Below, piece after piece: positions 22,640-34,038 of a DNA stretch of 64,000 nucleotides (position 1 is its first letter; the number at the start of each line of letters is the position of its first letter). The notes under the pieces were generated by a model. It ran no database searches. It had not been told where the DNA came from and saw only the letters and a program-made list of their open reading frames with translations. Source of the DNA: Flabesymbios commensalis (Eukaryota; Annelida; Polychaeta; Terebellida; Flabelligeridae); contig OZ024903.1 in assembly GCA_964017125.1 (NCBI GenBank), positions 66,369,163 to 66,433,162 on the forward strand, in the 5' to 3' direction. The translations under genes and the position numbers were made by a program.

Positions 22640-23426
22640 GTCCGCAAAATGTCCTTTAGCAAAATACTTCACAATAAATTATGACAAACATGCATTGAAA
22701 GTCTTGTAAATTATAATGAGTTTAAATGATGCATAATTGATGGAATAACAGAGAGGAAGACACAAATGTCATCACACTCGTGTCACACCTTTGAGATGAT
22801 TAGAAAAAAAAGATGGGAAAAACGCGATGCTGTAATCTGACCCCAAATAAACAATAGGTGATTTCACTGACGTGTATACCGTGCAACTTATTTTATTTGG
22901 GGTCCGTGTTCGTGGGTTAATTCCAGTTAATTCCAAAGGCATACAAGTACTGAAGCTGCCTCTAATTGGAGACACAATGTATTAAACGGCTGCAAACGAC
23001 TTAGGCTGAAATGGCAAAAGCAGCCCAGACCAATGTATGTCATAGCATTTATTGTCAGTTAATCAACACAGGTATTTTAAAAACGTATTTAAGGTTTGGC
23101 TTGTTCTCTCGCGATGTTCACAAGTTTGTTTTCATTCATCGCTCCTGCACTAATAAGTGCAGAGATGTAAGATGCTCACTTCGTACTGAGCACCCAATAA
23201 GTTAAACAACCACCAGTAGGGTAATATGACCCATCACCGTACAGAAATTCCATGCATAAATCCGTTTTCGTTCTTGCTGAGTCTGGCGTTTCACGTTGAG
23301 CTCTGCGCGCGATATTGCGAATGGTGCGATGTTGCGACGAAGAAAACCCGAAGCAGGGACAAGGTCCTACTCATTTGGAATGATTTCAATGGGTCTTTTA
23401 GGCGTATTGTGGTAAGCAACAGAACA
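22640..23426. other. Intergenic, nothing recognised
   Basis: No exon or named repeat was seen downstream of the ANKRD33-like gene except the palindrome that follows. Confidence 0.4.
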
Positions 23427-23575
23427 TACACTCCAAACAATATAGGTTCTTTAAAAAGAACCCTTTAGTACTATCACCATGCAACCCCAGGGGAGCCCTG
23501 CAAGGGTTCTCCTGGGGTTGCATGGTGATAGTACTGAAGAGTTCCTTCTGAAGAACCTTTGTTGTTTAGAGTGTA
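23427..23575. mobile_element. Palindromic MITE, about 149 bp
   Basis: Arms TACACTCCAAACAA and TTGTTTAGAGTGTA enclose nested arms AGTACTATCACCATGCAACC / GGTTGCATGGTGATAGTACT. A single copy in the window. CA lies on both sides, a possible 2-bp duplication. Confidence 0.7.
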
Positions 23576-23857
23576 CATGTACTTTGCGCTCATGGGCACG
23601 TAACTTGAGCAAATAACCACAGATCATTCTAAATTAATCCTTGTATTTTCTCAGACTATTAAGCACGTGATCATGGGCAGCATGACTGTGTACTTCTTTA
23701 CCAAAGCTTATTGAGCCATGTTTGCCCAGTAGCACTCGCTGGTTTTGCCATTCGCCCAACATGTGGGCCTACGTTAGTAGCATGCACGTTGGTTAGAATG
23801 TGGCAATTTAGCGGATGCAGATGTGAAAAGGGATGGCGTAAACGCCTCTCAGCTTTT

Positions 23858-24423
23858 TTATCCAACTCCTCCTTTTTCCTTTTCCAAATCAAAATCTGTT
23901 TGGAGTATGACAGGCGTCTCCCATGGTTGGTTTTCCTCACAAAGGACATCCATGGCGAATTTTTGTGTATGTGTACCCTTCTTCTGCATAAAGTTTACGG
24001 CGACTACGCCGTCAATACAAGATGGCCGCCGCATCGCGGAGGCAGGCGACTGTGGCGGTGATTCGTCATCTGGCATAACAAGTAGGGGTGACGAGGCACA
24101 GCGGTTTTCCTGCGCCAGGGGACTATTTGTTGTAGGCGATCCTTCCGCAGAATCAGCGCTTTCCTGGTTTCGCTTCTTCTTGAAGCTTAAATGTCTTTGT
24201 ATCCAATTGCCCTTCCCTCTGTCACCAGACCTGGACCTCCTTGACATTAGATCAGGTTCACTGTTCCACTTTTCACGAGACATCATGAACGTCTTCTTCA
24301 GGATGTACTTTTTACTGTGAAGATATTTTGAGATGGCTTCTGCGCATGTCTGTCGTCCACAGAACTTTGCCCACTCTTGAGCACAGTAGCCGCGACCTTC
24401 ATCCCTGCGCGTAGGGTTAGCAC
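23858..24423 (-). CDS. ANKRD33-like ankyrin protein, terminal exon
   Basis: The exon follows an acceptor (GTGTTACAG) at 24424 and runs 187 codons to a stop at 23858. It opens with GANPTRRDEGRGYCAQEWAKF, completing the last ankyrin repeat; vertebrate ANKRD33B has a very similar segment ending in QEWA.YTGR. After YLHSKK comes a long low-complexity tail rich in Ser, Arg, Lys and Pro (SEPDLMSRRSRSGDRG, DDESPPQSPAS), likely disordered and possibly phosphorylated. No membrane segment is seen. The phase matches the exon at 29035-29175, so both belong to one gene despite a 4.6-kb intron. Confidence 0.75.
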
Positions 24424-24624
24424 CTGTAACACACCACATAGATACGTAAATCAATAAGCCAATGGGCTACACGCATAAAAGCAAAGGTAAATTCACATTC
24501 AATGATTCAACATTATATCACGCATAATGACGAGATATTCTAATTACAGGGTTCAATAAAAATGAATTAGATCTATGTGCAGTGATATTTTTCATTTTAG
24601 ACCACTTTTGTGTCTTATCAAAAT

Positions 24625-24871
24625 TACCCCTTTCAGCACGGGGACCGTCTTTATACGTCAGAATCTGACGTCTGTAGACGTCAGATTCTGACGTATAAAG
24701 ACGGTCCCCGCACTGAAAGAATCCAAATATTTATAATGGCCGTAGACCCATAACATAGGTATTCAAATGAAGCAGAAAGAGCTAACCAAGATATTTATGA
24801 TAATTGCAAATGAAAAAAAACCTTTGGTCTCTGTGAGTTATACAAAATTAATTCAGCGTTGTAAGGGTTGA
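24625..24871. mobile_element. MITE-C copy 3, with perfect core palindrome
   Basis: Core ATACGTCAGAATCTGACGTC...GACGTCAGATTCTGACGTAT around GTA, bracketed by CGGGGACCGTCTTT and its complement. It lies in the large ANKRD33-like intron. Confidence 0.9.
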
Positions 24872-24928
24872 ACTGCAATAAATCATAACACTCCTGCTAG
24901 ACGTTTGAATGAAAAATACGTAGCATAA

Positions 24929-25207
24929 TCATGATAATGTCATTGGTGTCACGATTGTGGGCCAGATGCCAGTTCTAGTGAGATGATTTAGTAATGTGTC
25001 CCATCGCCCCAGGGCGGGGCAATAACGGCAGGAGTGATCTTCAAGGACGGGGTCGAATGGATGGCGTGGCTTTTGACGCGCTTGGCGGATGTTAATTAAG
25101 TCCTGGTCTGGGGCAGCAAGGGGTAGGTTGTAGTGCGGCTTGTGGAGCTTACGCTTCCGCGCCAACACTGTTTCAATGCTAGACCATCGTAAACATTGTG
25201 TCAACAT
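24929..25207 (-). other. Coding-like fragment of unknown origin
   Basis: A 92-codon open frame whose middle (RKRKLHKPHYNLPLAAPD, EDHSCRYCPALGRWDTLL) looks protein-like, with a C-x2-C pair and later His. It has no clear splice sites, and its right end overlaps a MITE-A fragment at 25161-25216. It may be a decayed transposon gene or a chance frame. Confidence 0.2.
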
Positions 25208-25216
25208 TGAAACAGA
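25161..25216. mobile_element. MITE-A-like fragment
   Basis: Inverted arms CTGTTTCAATG and CATTGAAACAG around AGACCATCG; terminal sequences are absent. Confidence 0.5.
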
Positions 25217-25659
25217 GTTTTCCTGTGGTTATTGTGGCTTCGTAAGGAGGTCACCAGATGAGACATAAGGCTTGAGAATCGCCATGAAGTACATCCGTCA
25301 CGCCATATCTCCCATCAACCACCAGTGACTGATACTTCATTAGTATTATAGTGTTGAAGTTATACCAGTGCTTCTAAATAACAGTGCCCGCACGGGCCGC
25401 TCTGAAATATATGTGTTTAAAATATACTTTGATTTCTCAATGTTCTATTTTGTGCGTTAACGACATTATGAAGTAAAGTGTATTTGTTCTTTTATATTGC
25501 GGTCTATGTGAGTCCCATGATGTTTACATTATCCATGATCCCAGTAGGCCTACATACACTATTTTGGTGGAATGGTAGGTCAACAACGTGACGTTAACAC
25601 AACGTCTTGTGTGCTTTGCTGGATTAGCAATCCACACCATGTCAAGCAGGCACAATCAC

Positions 25660-25764
25660 ATCAGACACAAGACGTTGAATCAATGTTGGTTTAACGTTGG
25701 TCCAACGTCGTAGACGGTGGACCAACGTTAAAACAACATTGATTCAACGGCTTGTGTTTGCTGA
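25660..25764. mobile_element. MITE-A copy, near complete
   Basis: Arms ACAAGACGTTGAATCAATG and CATTGATTCAACGGCTTGTG around CGTCGTAGACGGTGG. A further half-copy ends at 25621 (CAACGTCTTGTGTGCTTTGC). Confidence 0.85.
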
Positions 25765-26228
25765 GATATGACACAGGGGACCCAACACAGATTTATTCTA
25801 CAAGATCATCCGCAAGATGACAAAGGGACTTGCTTTCCATGCCAGCGCGAGTTGAATAGGTGTCCATAACTCAAGTTTTTATCACTGGCGAAGGGAAGCC
25901 AAGCCGCATGCATAGTAACGTTAATGTTTTCGTCACAGTCTGAATCCAGAAATGGGTATTCAAAAGAGAGGATCGGCTGGCAAGATAAGTCAAAGAAGAA
26001 CGGGTACAGGCGAGAGCTCATTAATAACAGAGAATTCACAGCGAGATCACGAGAGAGCGAGAGAGAGAGATAGAATGTCATACATTGCCAAGAGAGATCA
26101 AAATAAGAAATCGTCACGACCATAATCTTTGAACAGCGAACATCCGCTATGATGAGCACTCCAAGGACAGCATCCACTACCAGAGAAATTCAAGAGAGAA
26201 CATTCACTACAATGATCATTCCAAAGTT

Positions 26229-26334
26229 CGGCCCCAATGGCTCATTCGATCAAATTGTGGCTACAAAACGCTACTGGGTTCGAATCTCGGCCGAATTGGA
26301 TTTTGTCATCGTGGTTGTGCATATACAGTGAACA
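26229..26334 (+). mobile_element. SINE-1 copy, 5' part only
   Basis: Head CCCCAATGGCTCATTCGATC with B box GGGTTCGAATCTCGG and the start of the body GTTGTGCATATACAGTG. The 3' body is missing. Confidence 0.75.
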
Positions 26335-26608
26335 AGTTGGAAGTTCAAGTGTAGAGTATGAAGTAGAGAGTCTGATGTATACAATTTGAAATCAAAAGCC
26401 TGGAAATGTGCAATGCTGTCGAAGTAGGAAGTCTTCTGAAATAAGAAGTGATTGAAGTCTGAAGCAGAAATTATATGTTTGACGCTTACATTATAACATC
26501 TGAATTATGAAGGGTTCGAAGTATGAATTCGAAAGGAAATGTTTGAAGTATAGAAGCCGAAACATAAGTCTAATATCTGCAATTTCAGTGTGAAATCTAT
26601 GTCCTCAA

Positions 26609-26846
26609 CCCTTTAACCGCTAGTCACGATTATATGTGATTTTTATTTTTTTATTAGAAAATCAAATACCAGCTTTCAAACGTTTTCAAAATAAAACGGG
26701 ACACCAATCAGCAATATTTTAAAATCATTGACCTCCATCTCGTCAAATCTGAATAATTTTCACTCACTTGAAGTTGTAAATTGCGTCAGCGAGACACAAC
26801 TTCATCATGTGAGTGAAAATTCCAATGAAATAACTTGACGTTAAGG
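26609..26846. mobile_element. MITE-D copy 3, diverged
   Basis: Left end CCCTTTAACCGC, core CACTTGAAGTTGTAAATTGCG...GACACAACTTCATC; the right end has decayed to GACGTTAAGG. Confidence 0.8.
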
Positions 26847-28210
26847 TGACGGCATCAAAATATCACGCTCTATCCACGCATCCTTCGTAGCTCATACACT
26901 TTTAATTGGTTTATGAACAACATTATATTATGATAGACTGCAAAATGTGATGTGATCCAAATATAAGGCGTCGTTTGTTTTGCTCTCATTCCAAGAAAAG
27001 CAATCACAGAAAGATTTTCTCTTGGGAAATTGGCAAATCATCTCCCTGCTTCAGTGTTGCGTAAGGACATAAAATCATTATGTCGTTGATCATGACATGC
27101 GTCAATAAAGACGTGTTCGATCACCCGAGGGGCAAAAATAGACTATGCCGTGTAATGTCACAATTAATCATCCGAGCGAGCACTAGACGCTCATCCAATG
27201 TTGTTTCAATGCTTGGCCACCGGTGGCCAAGCATTGAAACGACATTGTATCGTGTAATCTGGGGTGCCATTCACTGCCCAGTGTGGGGGATTTTTTATTT
27301 CCAATCACTCTTTCCTTCATTTTTATCCGCTTAGAGATGACAGTCATTGTACACGATTAGAGCTAGAGCCGTGGTAGAGTTGCTATTATTCTACCCATAC
27401 ATTTAAAGGATTTTCTAGATACCTGTCATGTCTTTACAACACCAGATGCCAGGCTGGTATTGGCTCAATCACAACAGCTGATTTTTACAATTGTCTGCGA
27501 CTCCCTGCGCTACATTGGCAATTCAAATATAGCCTGGTTGCAATTTACAATAACATTTCGAGAAATTTAAGATAATTTAAGATAAGACTATTAATAATAA
27601 AATACACCAGTCTGCTTATCGAAATGTCTATATTTTGGCCACCAGCATTCTCGAGCTGATAATATGCCCATTCAACCATCATTCTCAATGAATTAAATAT
27701 GGTAAGGTGTATCTAGCTCAGCGTAGACTCAATCTCAGACTTCAAATCATTCCTGAAGTGAGTATAGTGCCTTTGTAGTCCAGATGAGCTGTAGGTAGCA
27801 GAGCGTCACCCATTAACAGCACGTCTCTCTGGCGGCGGGGAATCTCGGCGGCAAATCACCGCATATCAGACGATGCCGCTAATCCTGATCGGGATTCTAC
27901 ACCGGAATGTGTCCCGATCCCCCACCATCCAGAAATCCCGAGAAAGGCCTGCGACCTCCACCTGGTCAGGTATCGCGATGACGTAATGGTGATCCTCGTG
28001 ATATTTTCACATGGCGTGTTGTCATCCGTGACGGTGTGGTGTCCCCGTGAGATCACTGTGCTGGCATGGAGAGGTTAATGTAGAAACCGGAGCTTCTGAC
28101 AGGGTTAGTGGTAAGCCATTAAATCCTCTCGTTTGGGTGGCTGATGGCTTGCCATACTACAGGCAGGTGGATCGCAGTAAATCTGATTTTACATCACAGC
28201 GGCAACAGCT
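26847..28210. other. Intronic stretch of the ANKRD33-like gene; one MITE-A centre
   Basis: Mostly unrecognised. At 27194-27248 a hairpin CCAATGTTGTTTCAATGC around CCACCGGTGG resembles a MITE-A centre. No exon was identified. Confidence 0.45.
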
Positions 28211-28302
28211 CCCTGCAAACACCAGACATCGACCCAATGTAGAATCTATGTTGAGTCGGCCTCTGTTCATTCCACATTGTGTCGATGTCTCCAGTTTGCA
28301 GA
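28211..28302. mobile_element. MITE-A copy, shortened
   Basis: Ends CCTGCAAACACCAGACATCG and CGATGTCTCCAGTTTGCAG; part of the centre is missing. Confidence 0.75.
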
Positions 28303-28346
28303 GAGCATGGAGATAGTAGAGACTATTTCCATGCATGAAAGAGATG

Positions 28347-28635
28347 AATTGAATGGGGTTTTAGGCCACCTGTGTGCACATATAGGTTAAACTGGGCCAG
28401 GATAACCTCCTGAGGATGGCGAGATGAATGAGATGGCACTGCCATCCAGACACATGATTCGAAATTCGAACCCTGGCGGTCTGAGGCCGAGCTCGCTACT
28501 TTTCTTTTAATTTTTACCAGTGAACAAGGAGGAATTTTTTTGTTTCTTTGAAACTTGAATACCAGAGCGGGGTTCGAACCCACGATCCCCGACTTTCCAA
28601 GCAGGCAGCTTTAACAGCTGCACCAGGGTCCCCGG
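28347..28635 (-). mobile_element. SINE-2 copy, near full length
   Basis: On the minus strand the tRNA-like head reads GGTGCAGCTGTTAAAGCTGC (A-box region) and GGGTTCGAACCCC (B box). The 3' end corresponds to GGCCTAAAACCCC. Confidence 0.85.
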
Positions 28636-29034
28636 CAGGGAGGATGGACTACCAACATACTTCATGCTTTGTGATCAGCTGCGATTACATGTATTAGGCC
28701 TTATCTTCCCAATGTTCCCACCATTAACGTTACAATCTAGCTAGGCCTAATGCAAATGGAATGTGACAATCTTTATTTTTCATCATGTACACTAAGAGAT
28801 GATCTATATTGATATATTAAGTTGTTGAGTATACATTTTCGGTACTATTCAAATAGCGGCACCACTAGATAAGTATCCCGGTCTGATTTTTTTCCAGGTG
28901 TTACAATACATGTGACAAGAATTGTAAAATCATTATAATTATATTATTGCTCAATGCTCGAGCGAAAATGTATTATCCGTATCCCAGCATTAGGGCAATT
29001 TTGTAGATAAATGTATTTATGCATGCATAATCAC

Positions 29035-29175
29035 CTGCGAATAAGAGAAGTTTGGCGCATCTGGTTCGTCCCTGTATTGCAGCTTTCATCAAAGCCGTGA
29101 AACCAAGATGGTTGACCTGGTCAAACCGGATGCGGCGGAAGTGATGTAACAAGAAGTTCACAACATCGTCATGAC
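29035..29175 (-). CDS. ANKRD33-like ankyrin protein, middle exon
   Basis: The exon lies between an acceptor (TTTTTACCAG) at 29176 and a donor (TTCGCAG before GTGATTATG) at 29034. It is 141 bp, phase 1 at both ends. It encodes HDDVVNFLLHHFRRI and then NHLGFTALMKAAIQGRTRC, spanning the end of one ankyrin repeat and the next. The block FTALMKAA.QGRT.C is nearly identical to ANKRD33B. Confidence 0.85.
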
Positions 29176-29922
29176 CTGGTAAAAACAAAATATTGGCATA
29201 TATTATACATTTGAGCCGAGATAAAACCTGTATTTTAAATGTAAATCTATAACTACTGATATCATTTTCTAGTTTTGTATAAACATATTTATTAGGATTT
29301 CGAAGTAGCACATAATTAATTATGCTAATACAAAAAATCTCCGGTATACATATTACAGGATTACAGTAAAAAACAATAAATGGAGCGTTATTATTATACG
29401 CATTGAAAATATAATATACATATATTTTGAAATAATTTAATAATAATAAAATATTGAAAAATAAATCTGTTATTGCAGTTGGCTAAAAATTCAGAACCAA
29501 ATAATAAAAGTCGGGTAGTAAATTGATGTTGGCCAGGTATAATGATTTAGAGTTTTGAAAAAAGAATATTTCGTTGTTTGGTAAACTGTGAACATAAAAA
29601 AAGGTAATGGTGAGGTGTTTCGAGTTTATTACCACAAGAACGTTTAGACAATGTCTCTGATAAAGATTAAAGTTGAGTGAGGAAATATTAAATTAAATTT
29701 GGGTATGATTGAGCTGATGCTGACGTTTACCTATCATAAAATGTGGTGGTGGTTTGGAAGGTAGTTGGCATAATTTTAAATATGTCATAATTTTGTACAG
29801 ATATTTAATTATAATTATTTGCTTATTTAGTTAATTCCAAAACCTCACACAATCTGGTGCAGTTTCTCACCTTTCTCTATAACACAATGATCTTGAATTT
29901 CCCACATGATTCAGTTACTGAC
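29176..29922 (-). other. ANKRD33-like intron between upstream and middle exons
   Basis: AT-rich, no repeat recognised. The splice sites at its ends are given with the exons. Confidence 0.6.
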
Positions 29923-30052
29923 CTGCCTGTGCTGCGAAGATGAGAGGTGTGTTGCCGTCGTTGTCATCCATGTTGGGGTCGACCTCCTCAACGTCCGCCA
30001 ACAGCTCCAGTATGGGCATGAACCCGTTAGCGCATGCGTGACTTAACCCAGT
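29923..30052 (-). CDS. ANKRD33-like ankyrin protein, upstream exon
   Basis: The exon lies between an acceptor (GTGTGTTACAG) at 30053 and a donor (GGCAG before GTCAGTAAC) at 29922. It is 130 bp, starting in phase 0 and ending in phase 1. It encodes TGLSHACANGFMPILELL and then DDNDGNTPLIFAAQAG. Vertebrate ANKRD33/33B exons begin at the same point (TGL.VACYHGF) and contain EGNTAL..AAQAGH. Together the three exons give about 278 residues with roughly four ankyrin repeats, a protein-binding scaffold. The vertebrate relatives act in photoreceptors (ANKRD33) or are poorly known (33B). The N-terminal exon, expected to end in NGR, was not found. Confidence 0.85.
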
Positions 30053-30410
30053 CTGTAACACACACATTAAAAATATGGTTCAGGTCATTGAATATATCAT
30101 GACGTTTTCAAAAAAAGTAAAAGTCACAAAAAAATATTACACATTTACTAATAGAAATAATCAACACATGGTGATGATGATTGGTAGTGATACCTGGTAT
30201 TTTTCTATTAAGTTTGCACTATGCATACTACAGGCTACATACATGTTAAATATAATATAGGATTACTAATATGACTGCTCACTCAAAGTTACAACAGACT
30301 GTTTTCATGGTATTTGAATTATCAATTATCAATTATCTTTTTTCAATACGTAAATTACGCGTGATAAAATAAAATTATTATAATCAGTCACACAGCTAAT
30401 GATAACCTAC

Positions 30411-30518
30411 TCAACAAATGCAAAACATGTGTTTAGCATTTGTACAACGTCGGCCCAACGTCTTTGACGTTGGCCCAACATTGTACAAATGTTATACAAA
30501 TGTTTTGTGTTCACTGGG
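30411..30518. mobile_element. MITE-A2 copy
   Basis: Right half ACATTGTACAAATGTTATAC then AAATGTTTTGTGTTCACTGGG; the left half is partly decayed. Confidence 0.8.
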
Positions 30519-31044
30519 TGAAGCCAAGGAAATTCAATAGACTGAATTTTATTGGTAGCACCAAGGATTCCTTGGTAGCACCAAGGTAGCACCACAATTT
30601 GACGCAGCTCTGGCAAAGCATCGAGTGCTTTTATGACATTGCCTGCTGAGTGTGGCCTAAGCCGTCTTTTATCACTATGACAGCTAATTGATTTACTTCC
30701 ATGTCTAACTGATCGCATCAGGATCACCTCATTACTAGCAGGATATCCTCTTTGTAATCAGTTCTCAATACAGATTCTGCTGACGTCAGCTGATAATGTG
30801 CACTCACATAAAATCAATGACAGTTGCTATCACAATATTTATCTCAAATGAATGGACATTTGTTTCATCAAATCGAGGAGCATTCTGAAACCAGTTAGAG
30901 CAGAAAAGCAACGATATAATGTACTTCCGGCACGAGATGGTCAGCGCAGATGGAAATTCAATAAGCAATTTGTTGGAAAAGGTCACTGCTCTGACGGAAG
31001 GCATACTGTGTGCACGGAGGGGTGCTTGGCTACAGTGTGTGTTA

Positions 31045-32182
31045 TTCTCCCTGATCCCTAGTATGTGGATGTCAATGTACTATAGGTCACTGATCCCCAT
31101 GTAAGGCGGTGTGCTGAAGGTCAATGTGTGTCCGTGTGTCACAGGTCACTGATCCCTATGTGTGTCGGTGTGTCACAGGTCACTGATCCATATGTGTGAA
31201 AGTGTGTATCCTTATGTGCGTCAGTGTTGTATAGTTCACTGATCCTATATGTGGGCGTGCGTCATAGGTCACTGATCCCTATGTGTGTCATAGGTCACTG
31301 ATCCATATGTGTGTCAATGTGATGTCACTGATCCCTATCTATGTGTGTCATAGGTTACTGATCCCTATGTGTGTCAAAGGTCACTGATCCCTATGTGTGT
31401 CAATGTGTCATAGGTAACTGATCCCTAAGTGTGTTATTGGTCACTGATCCATATGTGTGTCAATGTGGCATGGGTCTCTGATCTCTATATGTGGCAGTGT
31501 GTCATGGGTTTTCGATCCCTGTGTGTCATAGGCTACTGATACTTATGTGTGTCAGTGTGTCATAGGTCACTGATCTCTATGTGTGTCAGTGTATCATAGG
31601 TTACTGATCCATATGTGTGTCAGTGTGTCATAGGTCACTGATCCCTATGTGTGTCAGTGTGTCATAGGTCACTGATCCCTAAGTGTGTCAGTGTGTCATA
31701 GGTTACTGATCCATATGTCTGTCAGTGTGTCATAGGTCACTGATCCCTAAGTGTGTCAGTGTGTCATAGGTCACTGATCCCTAAGTGTGTCAGTGTGTCA
31801 TAGGTCACCGATCCTTATGTGTGTCAGTGTGGTATAGGTCACAGATCCCGAAGTAGTGTGTCAGTGTGCCATAGGTTACTGATCCCTATGTGTGTCGGTG
31901 TGTCACAGGTCACTGATCCCTATGTGTGTCAGTGTGTCAAAGTTAACTGATCCCTAAGTTTGTCAGTGTGTCAGTGTGACACACTGACACACGAAAACCT
32001 ATGACACACTGCCACATATACAGATCAGTGACCCATGACACATTGACACACATATAGATCAGTGATCTATAACACACTTAAGCTTAGGAGTCAGTAACCT
32101 ATGATACATTGACACACATAGGGATCAGTGACCCATGATACACATAGGGATCAGTGACCTATGACACATTGACACATAGTGA
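31045..32182. repeat. Tandem array, about 34-bp unit, that flips orientation
   Basis: About 27 copies of CATAGGTCACTGATCCCTATGTGTGTCAGTGTGT-like units run forward to 31978. Then about six run in reverse complement (ACACATAGGGATCAGTGACC). The switch is a perfect 12-bp arm palindrome around A at 31979. Confidence 0.9.
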
Positions 32183-32754
32183 TACAACAATACTTCAACA
32201 AAGAGACAAGCAAATGTGTTTACCGAGCCTTCTAAATGTCTTGCATTTGACAAACAATTATATTATTTTAAAGTACAAAAGCTCAGTGGGGACTTCTGAT
32301 GTCTGAAATTTGAAGTCTGAATTCTGAGGTCTAATGCCTACAATTTCAATTAAAATGGCTGCCAAAAAAAAACATCAGCAAAATTTTAATTATTCTGTAT
32401 CATAATAAATATAACTCAACAAAATTCAAAATGGCTACAAGAAAACTCTTAAAGCTTAGTCCAAACATTATTGTCACTTGAAAAATCACAATTCCCCTCT
32501 AGTTCAGATTGTACTTGTACGATAATACGGGCCAGGTCTACGACACGTTGTTGCGGTACGTGCCCGGAAAGAGAATCTTCAAGTTCTTAGCTTTGAGTGT
32601 CTTTCATGTCTCGTTCATTTGCCAGTCCATGTTGGGCCCATTTAATCCATTTGTCCCTAGCTCCAAAAAAATAGATTGCACGGAAAAAATACAGTCTAGT
32701 GAGAACAGGCTAGCCAAATGTTTAGCCTATGTTGAAATAACGTTGGCCCAGGCG
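32183..32754. other. Intergenic, nothing recognised
   Basis: AT-rich, no exon or repeat family identified, apart from a short MITE-A-like piece around 32730-32750. Confidence 0.4.
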
Positions 32755-32758
32755 GTTG

Positions 32759-32863
32759 ACCAAACACGAGGCGTTGACCCAATGTTGGGTTAATGTTGGC
32801 CCATCGACCACGATGCTGGCCCAACATCGGCCCAACATTGAAAAAACGCCTCGTGTCTGCTGG
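32759..32863. mobile_element. MITE-A copy
   Basis: Arms CAAACACGAGGCGTTGACCC and GAAAAAACGCCTCGTGTCTGC; centre CATCGACCACGATG. Confidence 0.88.
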
Positions 32864-33266
32864 ATATGGCGTCATCGTCCCTCATTAGCTGAGAAATAAC
32901 CAATCTTGGGATCCCGACAGACAGGGTTTATTCATGCTATTGAACTATATATAATTATGATGTCATGATTGGAGATTTCAAGGTTATCTCGAAACACTAA
33001 ATTATGAGTAAGTTGTTCTGCAATATTACTGTATATATTTGTGTATGTGAAGCCTAATAAATAAAACAGAATGTTGACATTTCATAGGGCTATAAGCATA
33101 TATACGAATATCGATATGACCTAAAAATCGGTAGCTTGTCAATCATCACACACAAGAGTTTTACTTTTAGTGTAATTTTGTTTGACAGATCATTATCTCG
33201 TTGCTATCCTCGACGTTGTTTTTTGTGTGATTACAGTTATTTATTGTGTTAGAATCGGCAGCTGGT

Positions 33267-33354
33267 ATCAGCAAACGCGAGATGTTAAGTCTGGGTTAAT
33301 GTTCAATGGGTTAACATTAACTCAGCATTGTTTCAACATCTCGTGTTTTCTGGG
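33267..33354. mobile_element. MITE-A copy, short centre
   Basis: Arms TCAGCAAACGCGAGATGTTA and CAACATCTCGTGTTTTCTGGG; centre GTTCAATGGGTTAAC. Confidence 0.85.
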
Positions 33355-33642
33355 TAGCCTCCCCGGCCTGACAAAGTCAACAATACATCATCAGAAAATC
33401 ACACGAAACAATGTGTCGATGGCAAACAGCTGGGAATTGATCACAGATGAAATGACAAGAATAAAATGTATTCGACATGCAGATATCTTCCCGACAGCAA
33501 AGCTTGACACCGCAAGGCCGTCAGGCCAAGCCTACCAGGAAGATAATGGTGTATGCTGTAATAATAAAAAAAACACGGGTTGTGTTCTGTTCGAAAGTAT
33601 ATGTGCATCTTGAGGTCATTGGCAAAATATATATTAGTTCAA

Positions 33643-33907
33643 CCCTTTAACCGCCGGTGTCGCATATATTCGGGTTTTCGTTTTTTATTAGCACATTAAG
33701 TATCACATTTTAAACATGTTAAAGATTAAATGTGACATCAACCAGCAAGATTTGAAAAGAGTTCAACTCCATATTGTCAAATCTGAATAATTTTCACTCA
33801 CTTGAAGTACCACATTTTAAACATGTTAAAGATTAAATGTGACATCAACCAGCAAGATTTGAAAAGTGGGTGAAAATTCAGATTGAATAATTTGGCGGTT
33901 AAAGGGT
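33643..33907. mobile_element. MITE-D copy 4, with internal duplication
   Basis: Ends CCCTTTAACCGCCGG and GGCGGTTAAAGGG. The block TTAAACATGTTAAAGATTAA to CAAGATTTGAAAAG occurs twice and has replaced part of the core palindrome. Confidence 0.85.
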
Positions 33908-34038
33908 AAAGGAGTAGTACACTGTGCCCGAACAGCGGGACACATCTGTACCCAGAAAGCATCAGGCTGATTATTGAGATAGAGGCAACTAGACTACAAC
34001 TAATCTGGAAACATACATAGAGTGGTCTATATCTTTAA
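33903..34038 (+). repeat. Dispersed repeat H, copy 1
   Basis: AAAGGAGTAGTACACTGTG to CATAGAGTGGTCTATATC; matches the reverse complement of 60302-60441 at scattered blocks. Confidence 0.6.

Noticed and set aside
25806-26177. 123-codon minus-strand frame
   Set aside because: Includes a GA-rich simple repeat; no domain or conserved motif.
30804-31004. Candidate upstream exon of the ANKRD33-like gene ending at a good GTGAGTG donor
   Set aside because: The encoded sequence lacks ankyrin features and the expected NGR end.
31045-32182. CRISPR-like array
   Set aside because: Units are contiguous and diverged with no spacers, and the context is an animal genome.
33182-33613. 143-codon plus-strand frame with hydrophobic start
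   Set aside because: Runs through a MITE-A copy; the rest shows no recognisable domain.
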